This document shows, piece after piece, positions 1-10,890 of a stretch of 64,000 bases of DNA (position 1 is the first letter of the stretch; every line of letters begins with the position of its first letter). The translations under genes were made by a program, and so were the position numbers. The stretch is from the NCBI GenBank assembly GCA_003254925.1, contig QANZ01051638.1, positions 23,255 to 87,254 of the forward strand, in the 5' to 3' direction. Origin of the DNA: Chamaecrista fasciculata. Its lineage: Eukaryota; Streptophyta; Magnoliopsida; Fabales; Fabaceae. Below the pieces are notes generated by a model that saw only the letters and a list, made by a program, of their open reading frames with translations, was not told the DNA's origin and searched no databases.

Positions 1-853
1 GAGGCCCAACTGGCAGAAGATGCCCTTGGCCCAGCACGCCATAAGCCCACAAGGTAGGGCGAGAACGCCCTTAACCCCGCTAGGGCAAGGACGCCCATAA
101 CCATAGAGGGCATGGGCGCCCACGGAGCATAAGGACGCGAGGAATAAGGAAACATTCCCTGAACCAATCAGGAACCAATCAAAGATCAACCAAGATCCGC
201 TATCAATCAAGACAGATCCCCCAGAGATCTCTGCCTTGGCCATCAGGGCGCCCTACACAAAAAAGGAAATAGAGACTCACTATTCCTTAATTAACAAAAC
301 AGTATCTTCCTACATGAAATAAGGAAGATTATGATAATAGCCGAGCAGCAACGCCCCGGGTAGGGACTCCACTGATGGGGACAGAGCTTCACTCCTTTTG
401 TTGGGACTAGTGATAATAGGCCCAATAACTTGGAGGCCCAGAAGGTTAATGAGTGTACGTCTCTCTCATTAACTACGTCTTTCCCACTATCTTAACTGCC
501 AAATCAGTTAAGATTACAATCAGTTAAGATTATGATTCACCTCCCATATCACTCAAGATATCTCTCCTACAATCAAGGAAGTTGGTTGGGATGAGACTCT
601 CCTCAATAAGCCTATAAATACAAGATGGTAACCCTATGAAAGGTACGTAACTCATTACTCACACACTACTCATGCTAGCTCATACTCTTACTAACTTAAG
701 CTTCGGAGGTGAATCACAGGGGAACCCCCCTGTGATTCATTGTCTTGCAGGAATATCTTGCAGCGAACCGGGAAACGACCCCCGGCCAAATCCTGGTTCA
801 TCACTACCCAATAAAGTGCTATTGCCAATACTGTTGATGTGTCGCATCACGCA
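1..853 (+). mobile_element. Ty3/gypsy-type LTR remnant with GC-rich flank
   Basis: Positions 411-853 look like one LTR: it starts TG, ends CA, has a TATA box (tataaat at 613-619), and ends in a stretch around 700-780 resembling the R/U5 part of plant gypsy LTRs (gly-rich reading, cttgcagg). Flanking 5-mers actag (406-410) and tctag (854-858) match at 4 of 5, which would make it a solo LTR. The GC-rich 1-410 is unlike the local AT-rich DNA and may belong to the same or another retroelement whose start lies outside the window. Looks broken and old. Family placement rests on LTR features only, since no pol is visible. Confidence 0.5.
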
Positions 854-943
854 TCTAGTCATCAATTGACAAAAACACCTTCAGAAAACAACAAAATTTT
901 TCTTATAATTAAAAAACAATATGCGAATCTTCCATTAAGAAAA

Positions 944-1410
944 AGGTCAAAAACCTATTTTCCTCCCTAATATTTATTTAAACTTTTATTTTGATCCTTA
1001 ATATTTTCTTATTCCATTTTGGTCCTTAATGTTTCTTAAAAGTTTCATTATTGGTCTATGACTATTAAATATGGTCATATATCTCTCATTTCAAACCCAA
1101 ATACGATTAAATTTGATGAGTTTTTTTTTTTTGTCTAGTAGGATTCATCAGCAAATGAGGTCAAATTGAACATAAAACTTATGAATCAATTCCAAATGAG
1201 AGAGATATGACCAAATTTATGAAACAAGCAACCCATTTTCGGGCATGAGTTTTATGCTCAATTTGACCTTGTTTGTTGATCACTCTAACTAGGCAAAGAA
1301 AGAATTCATCAAAGTTAACTCATAGTTTTGAATTAATTGCATTCGGGTTCGAAACGGTAGAGATATGATTATATTCAATCTTTAGGGACCAATAGTGAAA
1401 CTTTTAGGAA
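944..1410. repeat. Foldback (long inverted repeat) element, degraded
   Basis: The left arm starts ggtcaaaaacc and reads through 'ttttggtccttaatg' and 'atatctctcatttcaaaccc'. The right half returns the same words in reverse complement, centred near 1200 (e.g. aattgaacataaaact against gttttatgctcaattt). Related copies lie at 35535-35900 and 39013-39571. The far right end is eroded. Non-coding; likely a Mutator-like MITE by resemblance to copies with 9-bp duplications elsewhere in the window. Confidence 0.65.
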
Positions 1411-3059
1411 ATTTTTAAACATTCTCATACCCATTTAAACAGTCCACATGCCACTCTTTATACTCCTACTAACCCTAGTTTCTCCCGATATTTCAATTCT
1501 TCTAGTAAAAATGACAAACAATGCAAAAAATTGCCAAAATTGAGGGCTAAAAGAGAAAAGTTATTCTCGGTCGAACTTTTATTAAAAGTTCAGTGAACAA
1601 TGCTCTGTCCCCAAACCCCAATACTATAATAATATCTAATTAATTAATTAACTATGGGATCCAAATATCATCATTATGAGGGAAAAAATAGGCATATTCT
1701 AAGTTTAGGGTATAAAGCATCAAACCAATATTCAAATTTAAATTTAAAAAATAAAAAATTGACAACCTCATGGCAAAGAAATTTGAAACTTTTTGTCAAT
1801 CTTTGAAAACTTAAGAGAGAAACTTTTACACCATCACGCAAATTAAACCAAAGATAGTAATATTAGTTAAAAAAAGAAAAAAAACCAAAGATAGTAATAA
1901 ATACTAAAATTAAGGAACTTATGCATATCCCAAAGTTCAAATCAAAAAATATAAAAACAAGTATAGAAAACCTACACATATTTCTAAACAAATATTCCAT
2001 CCTGGATCCTATACATGTTATTAGGTTTGAGGAAAACATAATTTCCGGATTGTCTTCCCATACAAATAAAAATATCATAAACTACAAACTTTTTTGGAAA
2101 CACGATAACAAATATTTTAACATAGTTAGAGCAGAAGGATAGAATGGTCCTTATATACTATATATTTGTATTCAGTCTGTATAGCCTTACACGAGTATGG
2201 TGTGGCTTGTAACTAATTCAATTGTACTATTGGTCATATAACATTCTTTGAGATGATTGATTCTCTAACACAAATCTAAAAAAAAAAAAAACAAATTGGT
2301 GGAAAGTGACAAATATATCCTCCAACATTTTGGCTCCACAAAGCCTTAGAGAACAAAGATTAGCGTAACCTAGACTCTAATACTAATGAAGGAAGATGGG
2401 GTCCCGAGACCCGACTTGGGGATTTGAACACATAAAAATAAATACAATAGAAGGTTACTGACTTGGATGCCTTTTTTCTGAAACTTTTTTCCTTCAGGGC
2501 TCGCCTTTAACTGTCAAACACCAAATAGTAGACTTTATCTACGTACCGGAGATAAAGTTATATTTTCACGACTGAATGTAAGAGGATTGAGGATGAAATG
2601 GCTATGTGCCGCAGTGTAAGAGGCTCGTGGCACACTAATATTTGATAAGGAAGTCAATAACAAAAAAATTCCGCGATTTTTAAATGAGAAGAGATTTTAT
2701 CAATGACCAAATTTAATATATATCTATATTATTATAATTGTTTGTGGAGCCTTCTAATAGTCGGTCTTTTAAAACTATAATACAAAATAAATTATTTAAA
2801 ACATATACATAATATGGTAATGCATGAAAATATATATTAACAAAAAAATAACTCATGTCCATGCCCAACGACCATTTCCCATGTCTTCTTTTTTTTTGAA
2901 CAAACATTTCCCATGCCCATGTTTACTAAAACTTTATTGTTTTATGTAATATTATTTTTTACTAAAAATTTCATTTTTTTTATAAAATAAGTTAGTTATT
3001 TCAAATCTAAATATATTTACTAATTTAAAATTATTTTTAATGTTTTCAATAATTCAATT
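1411..3059. other. AT-rich intergenic DNA, no gene seen
   Basis: Long A and T runs and only short open frames on both strands. The longest (about 70 codons near 1900-2140) overlap each other on opposite strands and match no family I recognise. No repeat boundary could be fixed. Confidence 0.6.
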
Positions 3060-3160
3060 TTTAAATAATTTTATATTTTATATAATTTATGTGTGTGTGG
3101 GAGAGAGAGGGGGAAAAAGAGAGGGAGAGTGAGTGAGTGAGAGAGGCGAGATGAAAGTTA
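3060..3160. repeat. GT/GA-rich low-complexity tract
   Basis: A short gtgtgtgtg run passes into irregular gagaga and gagtgagtgagtga runs. Simple-sequence DNA, no coding signal. Confidence 0.8.
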
Positions 3161-3173
3161 AGTTATATATTTT

Positions 3174-4835
3174 AGGCAAAAACCTTATTCTAGTCCCTAA
3201 TGTTTGCTCAAGATTCCATTTTAGTCACTAAAGATTTTTTTCTTTGGTTTTGGTCCCCAAAGTTATGCACGCATGCCAATAAGTTTCACCGTTAATTAGT
3301 TCGTGAGTAATTTCAATTCACTTTCCTCCGTTAAAAAGAAAAGAAAAGAAAAGAAAAGAAAGAAAAGTAGAAAACTAACTTTCACCCCTTGATAATATTG
3401 CTCTTTTGCATTAAGGGTCTTTTATTTATATAATAGGGATCAAAATGCAATAGGAGATGAAAACTACAAAGCTGGATTAGTATAAATCTAACCTTGAGTT
3501 CACAGTAGAATGACAGTCTCCGGATGTCTGGGGTCGTCGGATCCTGCAAGCATGAATGTACAGGGGATTCCCTGCGATCCTCCTCCGATGCTTAAGTTAG
3601 AAAGAAGATCAGAGAATAATGGAGAATAGTGTTTTTTTAGAGTGAGAGTTGTTACCTTAGAAAAGGCTCCCCCTTTCCTTTTTATCCTCCCTCCCTTTTG
3701 TCCCATGTTCGTACGAGGTCTCTCAGGGACGTTAGGGGTGTTCTCGGGATGTGTAGGAAAAAGGGGGTTGGTGTAGCTTTCTGCTCCTGATGTGACAGCT
3801 ATCACTGCCAAGGTACGGTGGGATGTCCAACCTTCCTTCCTGGTTGTCAGTGATAGCCAAGAGTGCTTTTCGTCGACTCTTCTACGTGCAGGGGGCGTTT
3901 CAGTCTTTTCGCGTGTGTCTTTCCTCCTGTCACGTGCTTTCAAGGATCTTTGCATTTAATGCCAATATCTTGGCATTAAATGCTTGAGTGGGAGGGAACC
4001 TGCTTGGGTTGTCTCCTCGCCGGGTGCCTCCTGTGTTCTGATATTAATTCCGAGGAATAATTCCGTAGAGTGTATATCAGGAGATAAACAAATGGTGGCC
4101 TAAATGTATTTTTCAACTCATGGACTAAAAAGAGTAAAAGTAAAATCACCAAAAAAAAGTCCCTAGAATATCTATGATTCCATTATTCCCGTTTTCAGAA
4201 CTTTTTCCCACGAAAGCACCCTCTTTTAATTCTATTTCAACCCAAAAATTCTTTATCACAATCAATTTATTAGTCCGTAAGTTTCAAAAAAAAAAAAAAT
4301 TGAAACCCACCCTCACCTATTTTTTTAGATTTCTACAGCATTTCTTCTTCCGTTCAAATTAGAATCCCACCAGTAGACAAATTCATGAAAAACAAAATTA
4401 AAAGACCGACTTTGGGACATTTTCATGAGAACTTGAATGCCTTTGGATTGTTTTTATTGTCAATACTCTTACTTATGGAACAAACAAGTTGAACCCCAAT
4501 ATAAAATAAAAACAAATTTAGAAGAAAAAACGCAGAATCGAAAAAAAAAACCCACTAAAAATATGAAACACCATATGATTTTTGTTTCTTTTTCGTCTTT
4601 GTTTTTTGATTTTTTTTACGAAAATTATCCTTCGCTTTCTCTGTTTTATCAAGGAAATTTATGTGAAATCAGTCCACAAATTAAGGAAAAGAAACGCAAG
4701 GTTTTAATTTGCAAAAAGATAAGGGACTAACGGTGCAACATTTTGGAAAAATGAGAGATCAAAACGGAGCGAAAAATAACTGAGGGACTAATTTGAAATA
4801 TTGAGCATAATTAAAGGACCAAAATAAGACTTTGG
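3174..4835. repeat. Foldback element split by an LTR insertion
   Basis: The left arm (3174-3460) carries 'attctagtccctaatg', 'ttttggtccccaaag', 'caccgttaattag' and 'aatagggatcaaaatgcaa'. The right arm (about 4690-4835) carries reverse-complement counterparts ('aacggtgcaacattttgg', 'gagggactaattt', 'aaggaccaaaataagactttggc'). The same plan is seen intact at 5076-6123. The LTR at 3511-4079 sits inside it. The middle (4080-4690) is AT-rich with no gene. Confidence 0.6.
3511..4079 (-). mobile_element. Gypsy-type solo LTR or LTR fragment
   Basis: About 570 bp, beginning tg and ending ca on the + strand, GC-richer than its surroundings. Read on the - strand, the stretch near 3520-3610 resembles the R/U5 portion of the LTR at 411-853 (a shared 'LSNLS.GG.SQG.P' style reading), which sets orientation and family. 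No matching target duplication was found, so exact ends are uncertain. No internal region is present. Looks broken and old. Confidence 0.5.
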
Positions 4836-5075
4836 CTAAAAAGAAAAGATGATATTTTTTCGGCCGATGCCCAACCCTACTTTTTAGGACGGGTTGTGTT
4901 GTTCACAAACCAAACCCGACCGATGTTCACTCTAGGAAAGAGAAAAGAAACATGATATTTTTTCAGCCAAAACTTCATTTTGGTCCTTAATGTTTTCATA
5001 ATACTGAATAGGAGAGAGAAATATTACACAACAATATTGGATGGACTTTTAAGTGATTTTTACTTTTACTTTTTT

Positions 5076-6123
5076 GGCCGAAGTCCTATTTTGGTCATTC
5101 AGGTTTGTTCAAAGTTCTGTTTTGGTCCCTCATCATTTTTTTTCATTTTGTTTTGGTCCCTCATCTTTCCAAAACATTCCACCGTTAGTCTCTCCTACTT
5201 TTTCATCCAATTTTTCCGTTAAAAAAGGGAAAAAATAACATTAATCTCCCAAAAGTTATATAATTTTGTGTTAAAGTCCTTTTTCTTTTATAATAGGATC
5301 ACAACATAAGGAAAAAAAATGAAATGAGGATTTAAATTGATTTTACACCACAACTAAAGAACAAAAGCGTAGCAGCAGCTCTTTTTCTTCCTCTTCCTCT
5401 TCTTCTTCTTCATCTGTTGCAGCTGTTGCCGCCTCTGTCGCCGCCGCCGCCGATCGTCTTCTCCGACGAACTTTCCGACGAGTTACATGACAACTCGGAC
5501 AACTTCGAAAACTCCTAACCCAAGGTTTTTTGACCTTCTGAGTTCATGACAGCTTTCATTTTGTGAAAAAAATGACCGGAGATATAATTTTCGGTGATTC
5601 TATAATTTTTCAACGATTGTGTAACTTTTCAGTGACTTTCTTATCATTTTTTCAAAAAATGAAGGTCGTCATTGAACTCAATAGGTCAATAAACCTTGTG
5701 TTTGAAGTATTCGAAGTCGTTGGAATAGTTGTGTAACTCGCTGGAGAGGACAACCTCCGACAGCGGCAGCGACAGTAACAACAAAGAAGAAGAAAGAAGA
5801 AGAAAAGGAAGAAGAAGAAGATGAAGATGGGGTCTGTGTTAGTTTTTTTTTTTTTAATTTTGGTTTTGGTGTAGAATCAATTTAAATCCCCATTTCATTT
5901 TTTTCCTTACATTTTAATCTTATTATAAGATTAAAGAAAAAGGACCTTAATGGATGGAAAAGTTATTTGTTTCCTTTTTTAACAAAAAATTTGGATGGAA
6001 AAGTGGAAGGGACTAACGGTGGAACGTTTTGGAAAGGTGAGGGATCAAAACGGAACGAAAAAAAGTTGAGGGATCAAAACGGAACTTTGAGCAAACTTGA
6101 GGGACCAAAATAGGACTTCGGCC
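5076..6123. mobile_element. Mutator-like foldback MITE, about 1.05 kb
   Basis: Near-complete inverted repeat from ggccgaagtcctattttgg at the left to its complement ending cttcggcc at the right, centred near 5600. It is flanked by a perfect 9-bp duplication tactttttt (5067-5075 and 6124-6132), the length expected of Mutator-like elements. The arms include a GC-rich, cttctt/gccgcc-rich portion (5380-5510 and 5690-5820) that stands out from the AT-rich genome and may be captured sequence. No transposase; non-autonomous. A second copy of the core is at 34620-35335. Confidence 0.85.
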
Positions 6124-6158
6124 TACTTTTTTTAGTCCTTGTGGTGAAAATACATTTA

Positions 6159-6886
6159 GGGGGCGTTTGGTACACGGATTATTTTTTCATTCTCGGGAAT
6201 CACATTCTCAGGAATGTGATTCCCAAGAATAAGATTCTCAGGATTATAAGAATGTCTGTTTGGATGAGTTAAAATAATCCTAGGATTATTTTGCAATATT
6301 CCCAGGAATGTTACAATCTTGTATTTGGTTCAACTTTGATATTCCTGGGAATGTTTAATACTTTTACAAATATGACCTTGACTTTTTATTCTCATCTAAT
6401 AGTTTATCAAATGTAGAAATTTTTCAAAACAATTATGAATTGTTTTGAACAATTTCTACATTTGATAAACTATTAGTTGAGAATGAAATATATATATCAT
6501 ACGAAAGCAATGAAATATATATATATATATATGTGTGTGTGTAAGCATACGAAAGCAATATTATATATATCAACAAGAAGAGATTCAAGAGGGGCAGAGA
6601 GTTGTAGAATGACAATGATGAAAAGTGACAAGGGTTTGTAGAGAAAGAATTAATTAAGGGAAATTAATTAGGGGTAATAAAGTCATTTTAGATGGCAAAA
6701 ATAATCCCATGTCATGGGATTAGACTAATCCCACCCCCTAGGGTGAGATTAAAAAATCGCTATTTTAGGAAATTATGCTATTCCTGGGAATACAATTTTC
6801 CAATCCGCGTACCAAACGCGGGATTACTCTAGTCCGGAGCTCATAATCCCAGGACTATTTTTCCAATCCGTGTACCAAACGCCTCC
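6159..6886. mobile_element. Tourist-like (PIF/Harbinger) MITE
   Basis: Termini gggggcgtttggtac and its near complement gtaccaaacgcctcc, flanked by tta on both sides (6156-6158 and 6887-6889), the 3-bp duplication typical of PIF/Harbinger. The interior is AT-rich with inverted words such as attcccaggaatg and a (ta)n(tg)n tract at 6510-6545. The empty site is preserved at about 36036. Non-coding. Confidence 0.85.
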
Positions 6887-7189
6887 TTAGGCCCCTATTT
6901 ATTTCTTCTTTGTTTTGTTTTGACCCCTATTGCAAACGAAAAAGGACCTTAACGCAAAAGAGTAAAACTGTCATTGGGTGAAAGTCAGTTTTCCCCTTTC
7001 TTTTGTTTTTTTTAAATGAAGGAAAATGGATGGAAATAACTCAAGAACTAACAGTGAAACTTCTTGGCAACTTTGGGGATCAAAACGGAATTAAAAAAAA
7101 ACCTTTAGAGACTAAAATGAAATCTCGAGCAAACATTAGAGACCAAAATTGGGTTTTGACCTATGTTTTTTGTTTTTTATTCTCTAATT

Positions 7190-7371
7190 ATTAAAGTAAC
7201 CTACTGGCATTTTGATCCGATAGGAATCATTCAACATTTTGTTGATGATTATGCTTCTTGTAAGCTCATGATGGTTGATCATGATGGTTTTAAACTCAAT
7301 TCAGATGGTGCAGTTAAAAATAGTGGGTGTACTGGGTGCGCGGGAGTTATTTGTAATGAATTATATATATA
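7190..7371 (+). pseudogene. LINE RNase H-like remnant
   Basis: The + frame reads HFDPIGIIQHFVDDYAS and later LNSDGAV...GCTGCAGVI. The second part resembles the first strand pair and catalytic aspartate of the RNase H domain at the end of plant L1-type LINEs (N-x-D-G-A pattern, as also at 41329-41742). It stops after about 60 codons. The first half recurs at 36340-36403. A relic, not a gene. Confidence 0.45.
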
Positions 7372-8839
7372 ACGATTTAAGTAATTAGGTAAGTGGTAAG
7401 TAAATTAATAAAGAACTGTTATAAAATAATATGTATAAGATGTAGAAGGAAGAGAAGAAATAGAACAATAGAGACAAAATGGGGAGAAGAAATATAATCA
7501 TTAACTTCATAGAGATCACCCCAACACTTGCATACATTACCTATTTATAAGACTTGTAAGGGTAACCTACAACTATAGGTTACAAGAATTAAACATGCCC
7601 TTAAATCTTAATCAATTAGGGGTTATACATGACAGAATTTAATATGGGAGTTTTGGGAGTGGTAAGGACATCCACTATAAAATGTTTCATAACACTCCCC
7701 CTTGGATGTCCAAAATGTGCCTCATTAAAAGCTTACTAGGAAAAACCCTGTGGGACAAAAACCTAGTGAAGGAAAAAGAGTACACCATTACAATTATGCT
7801 CCCATTATAAGTTCCCTCGTTAAAAACCTTTGTCAGGAAAACCCAGTGGGACAAAACCTTAACAAAGGAAAAAAGAGTACAACATACTTAGACTCCCCCT
7901 GATGATTGCATCACTAAACATCTTTTAGTCATCGCATTCCAATTTCATGCACCAACTTTTCAAAATTTGTGACTGGTAATGCCTTGGTGAATAAACCTAA
8001 GTAATTGTTGCTTGAATGAATTTGTTGAACTTCTTTGTCACATTTCCTTGAAGATTGTGAATGAAGAACAAACTTGATGAAATATGTTTCCTTATAGCTC
8101 ATTTGATGTATAATACTTTTAAGTGAGCTACACATACGCTATATTATCTTTAAACAATATAGTTGATACATTTTCTTGCAAAGGCAAATTACACATCTTC
8201 TGGATGTGTTGAGTTAGTATGTAATTTCAATAAAATAAAATCTTCACTTATTTATATCTAACAATCTTACAGCCATTGGGGATACTCAATGGAAGTGCTT
8301 TATAACTTTAAATAATCTCAAATTTTCACTAGTTAGGTGCTCGATCTACAGGCCGAGACAAAACTTTGATATTCTAAACTTTTTCATCTCAAATTCTTTC
8401 TTTAAATAATATACTATATCTTGGAACTCTTTAGGAGTTCTCACAATATTTGAAGCATCAACATACACATCAATTATCACACATTTTGATTCATGTCTCC
8501 TAATGAAAATACATGAACAAAATGGATCATTTTTATATCATTCATTCAACAGATATATTCATTGAGATGAATGTATCACATATCTCTATCATTTCGACCT
8601 ATTGAAGGACAAATTTTGAACAATTTTCTCAGAAAATCCTGCATGCTTATAGTGATTTAAATCCTCAAGGATTTTCATGTGAATTTTATTATTCACTAAG
8701 CTATAGCATGTGACCACATTTATTTAATGCATATCAAGCTTTTCACGCACTGCCAAACTAATAAAATATCTGAAAGTAATTGCATCCACCACGTAATCTA
8801 TGCCAGTCATTTGAGAAAAGCCTTTTTGTACAAGTAGAG

Positions 8840-10196
8840 TGACCGCACCCGTCGCTAGGTGGCCAAAATACCGGAAATAATGCACTATAGTGGTGCAATC
8901 CGAGTCGATCTCTCAAGGAACTTTTGTGCAAAGTTTAATTGCAAACGATACCAAATTATTACCAATCGGGTGAAAGCAAGGGAATTTGTTCTTTGAATGA
9001 TTATCTATGTCCTAAGACGATAATTAAATAAAGCAATAAATGTTTTTGTGTTTTTGATTTAAAGGATTGAATTGAAAGAAATAATAATACGAATAGATTA
9101 ACCAAATTGAGAAAACACCCGACATAGCAATTGGATTAAGCAATCATCACTAATAAAGATAAATGGAGTATTCCCACACAAATCATCCTAAGATAGTCAC
9201 TAATAACCTAATGACCTAGATTAACAACCCTATCATGCAAACACCTTAAACAAGATAGATCCACAATAAGTATTGAAAACCTCATTCAATTGATGATAAA
9301 CGAAGATCAAGAAACATAATCTTTATAACAATAAACATTGCCAAAGCTATACATCTATAATTATAACCAAACTAGTGTAAACTCAAGGGTTATAATCAAG
9401 ATATAATCAAACAATAAAACCAAGTTCCTAATCAAGAATCAAAATACCAAAAAGTTCTCAGGTTCAACTAGAATTCAAGAACAATAAAGTAAATCCTAAT
9501 TCTAGTGTGAGAAAAACTCCCTAATGGTGAAACCCTAGTTCATGCTTTGCTCCAATGCTCCTCCGGGTATGAGTGTTTAGCCGCTCATGGTTGACAAATG
9601 AACAACTTCGGATTTGACTGCCATGATTCCACGAACAGCTTCACGAGATGATGGAAATCGCTAACCGAGATATGGGACGAGTAAAACTCTCTCTAAAGTA
9701 GTGTGTAGCCTCCCTCTGACTTCCAGACCTCTCCTATATGCTATTTTCGGCTTATCCCCAAGAAATTTAGGTCTGAATCATCCAAATCGGGCTTGGGCCT
9801 GCTTAATTACGAATTGTCGCGAACCCGCCGCGGACCCGCCGCGGTTGTGCGTGGCGGCGGTTCCTCCAGACTTTTGATTCTTCTCGGTTTGGTCCCTGAC
9901 TCGTCTCCAAGCATCCTTAAGCCTTCCTTGAAGTATTTCAACACTTTGAACTTCATCAAAACCTATCAAGAACATCGAGAAATTAAGTGAATTCTCAGGA
10001 TAAAGAGGATCAATCAAATAATAAAGATTAAACCCGAGAAAACGACACAATTACTCACAAAATAGTCCAAATAATGTCAAACCTCAAGGCATCATATTTC
10101 ATCATAAAAGGACATAAAGGCATGCAAATGAATCCCAAATGAATATAAAATGCCCTAAAATGTCTCTAAAATATATGATGAAATATGGTCAGATCA
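8840..10196. mobile_element. Solo LTR, Athila/gypsy-like, nested in the copia element
   Basis: Starts tgaccgcaccc and ends gtcagatca, 1357 bp, flanked by perfect 5-bp duplications tagag at 8835-8839 and 10197-10201. The interior holds no pol, and a GC-rich patch (about 9800-9880) contrasts with the AT-rich host. Length and word content suggest a long gypsy LTR of Athila type, but no internal sequence is present to confirm it. It interrupts the copia reverse transcriptase region. Confidence 0.8.
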
Positions 10197-10524
10197 TAGA
10201 GCATAATATCTTATGACTCCATTTTTCTCATTTCGTTTTCTCACAAAAATTAATTTGTACCCCATTGGCTTTACACCTTCAGGTGTTTGGACTGCTGGTC
10301 CAAAACCTTCACACTTATCAAGTGAAGCTAATCTTGCTTGAATTGCATCTTTCCATTTTTGCCAATTATTTTTCTGTCAACATTCTTCGACAGCTTCAAG
10401 TTAAAGATCCTCATTTATTTTCGTTGCAACATTATATGAAAAATTGTTGTCGACAATAATATATTTTCGGTTCCACTTTTGACATAACTTATCGAGATCT
10501 CTTCATTATCATTCTCATTATAAT

Positions 10525-10890
10525 CTGTGTTGCGTGGGTACTCCAAAAATGGTGTTGTACCCGTACCGGGTACGTACCTGTACCCGTATCTTAGGAATAC
10601 TCTTGGGTACTTTAAAATATTATGAAATTAATTTTTTTAATTTTTTTTTTGTAAAACTTCACAATATGTTTTTCTAATTTTATTTATGTTATATTAGAAC
10701 TTCATTTTATTTAGATTAATAAACAAAACATTCATACTTTTATAAGAAATATCATATGAATTTATATTTTATAATTTTGTATTTAAATAAATGTTGCCGT
10801 ACCCGTACCCCATAATTTTCAAAATTAAGCGGATCCCGTACCCGCACCCGTATCCGTGCAAGTACCCGTACCCGTGCAAAAGCAACATAG
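10525..10890. mobile_element. hAT-type MITE
   Basis: Termini ctgtgttgc and gcaacatag are inverted (8 of 9), flanked by a perfect 8-bp duplication attataat (10517-10524, 10891-10898), the hAT hallmark. Subterminal gtacccgtaccc words recur in both arms. 366 bp, non-coding, inserted in the copia element. Confidence 0.88.

Larger units (their letters stand above)
4950..7260. repeat. Duplicated segment carrying two MITE insertions
   Basis: Flank pieces 4970-5075, 6124-6158 and 6887-7260 align in order with continuous DNA at 35900-36400. The shorter copy lacks precisely the elements at 5076-6123 and 6159-6886, so it acts as an empty-site reference. It contains no gene. Confidence 0.75.

Noticed and set aside
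3500-3955. 151-codon - strand frame
   Set aside because: Contained in an LTR-like sequence. The resemblance to another LTR in the window explains it better than a protein gene.
4174-4730. Phenylalanine/lysine-rich frames
   Set aside because: AT-rich middle of a foldback element; composition alone keeps them open.
7411-7416. Target duplication for the 7417-14548 copia element
   Set aside because: The left flank agaac is not repeated after either possible right end (ttaaa or ctaga).
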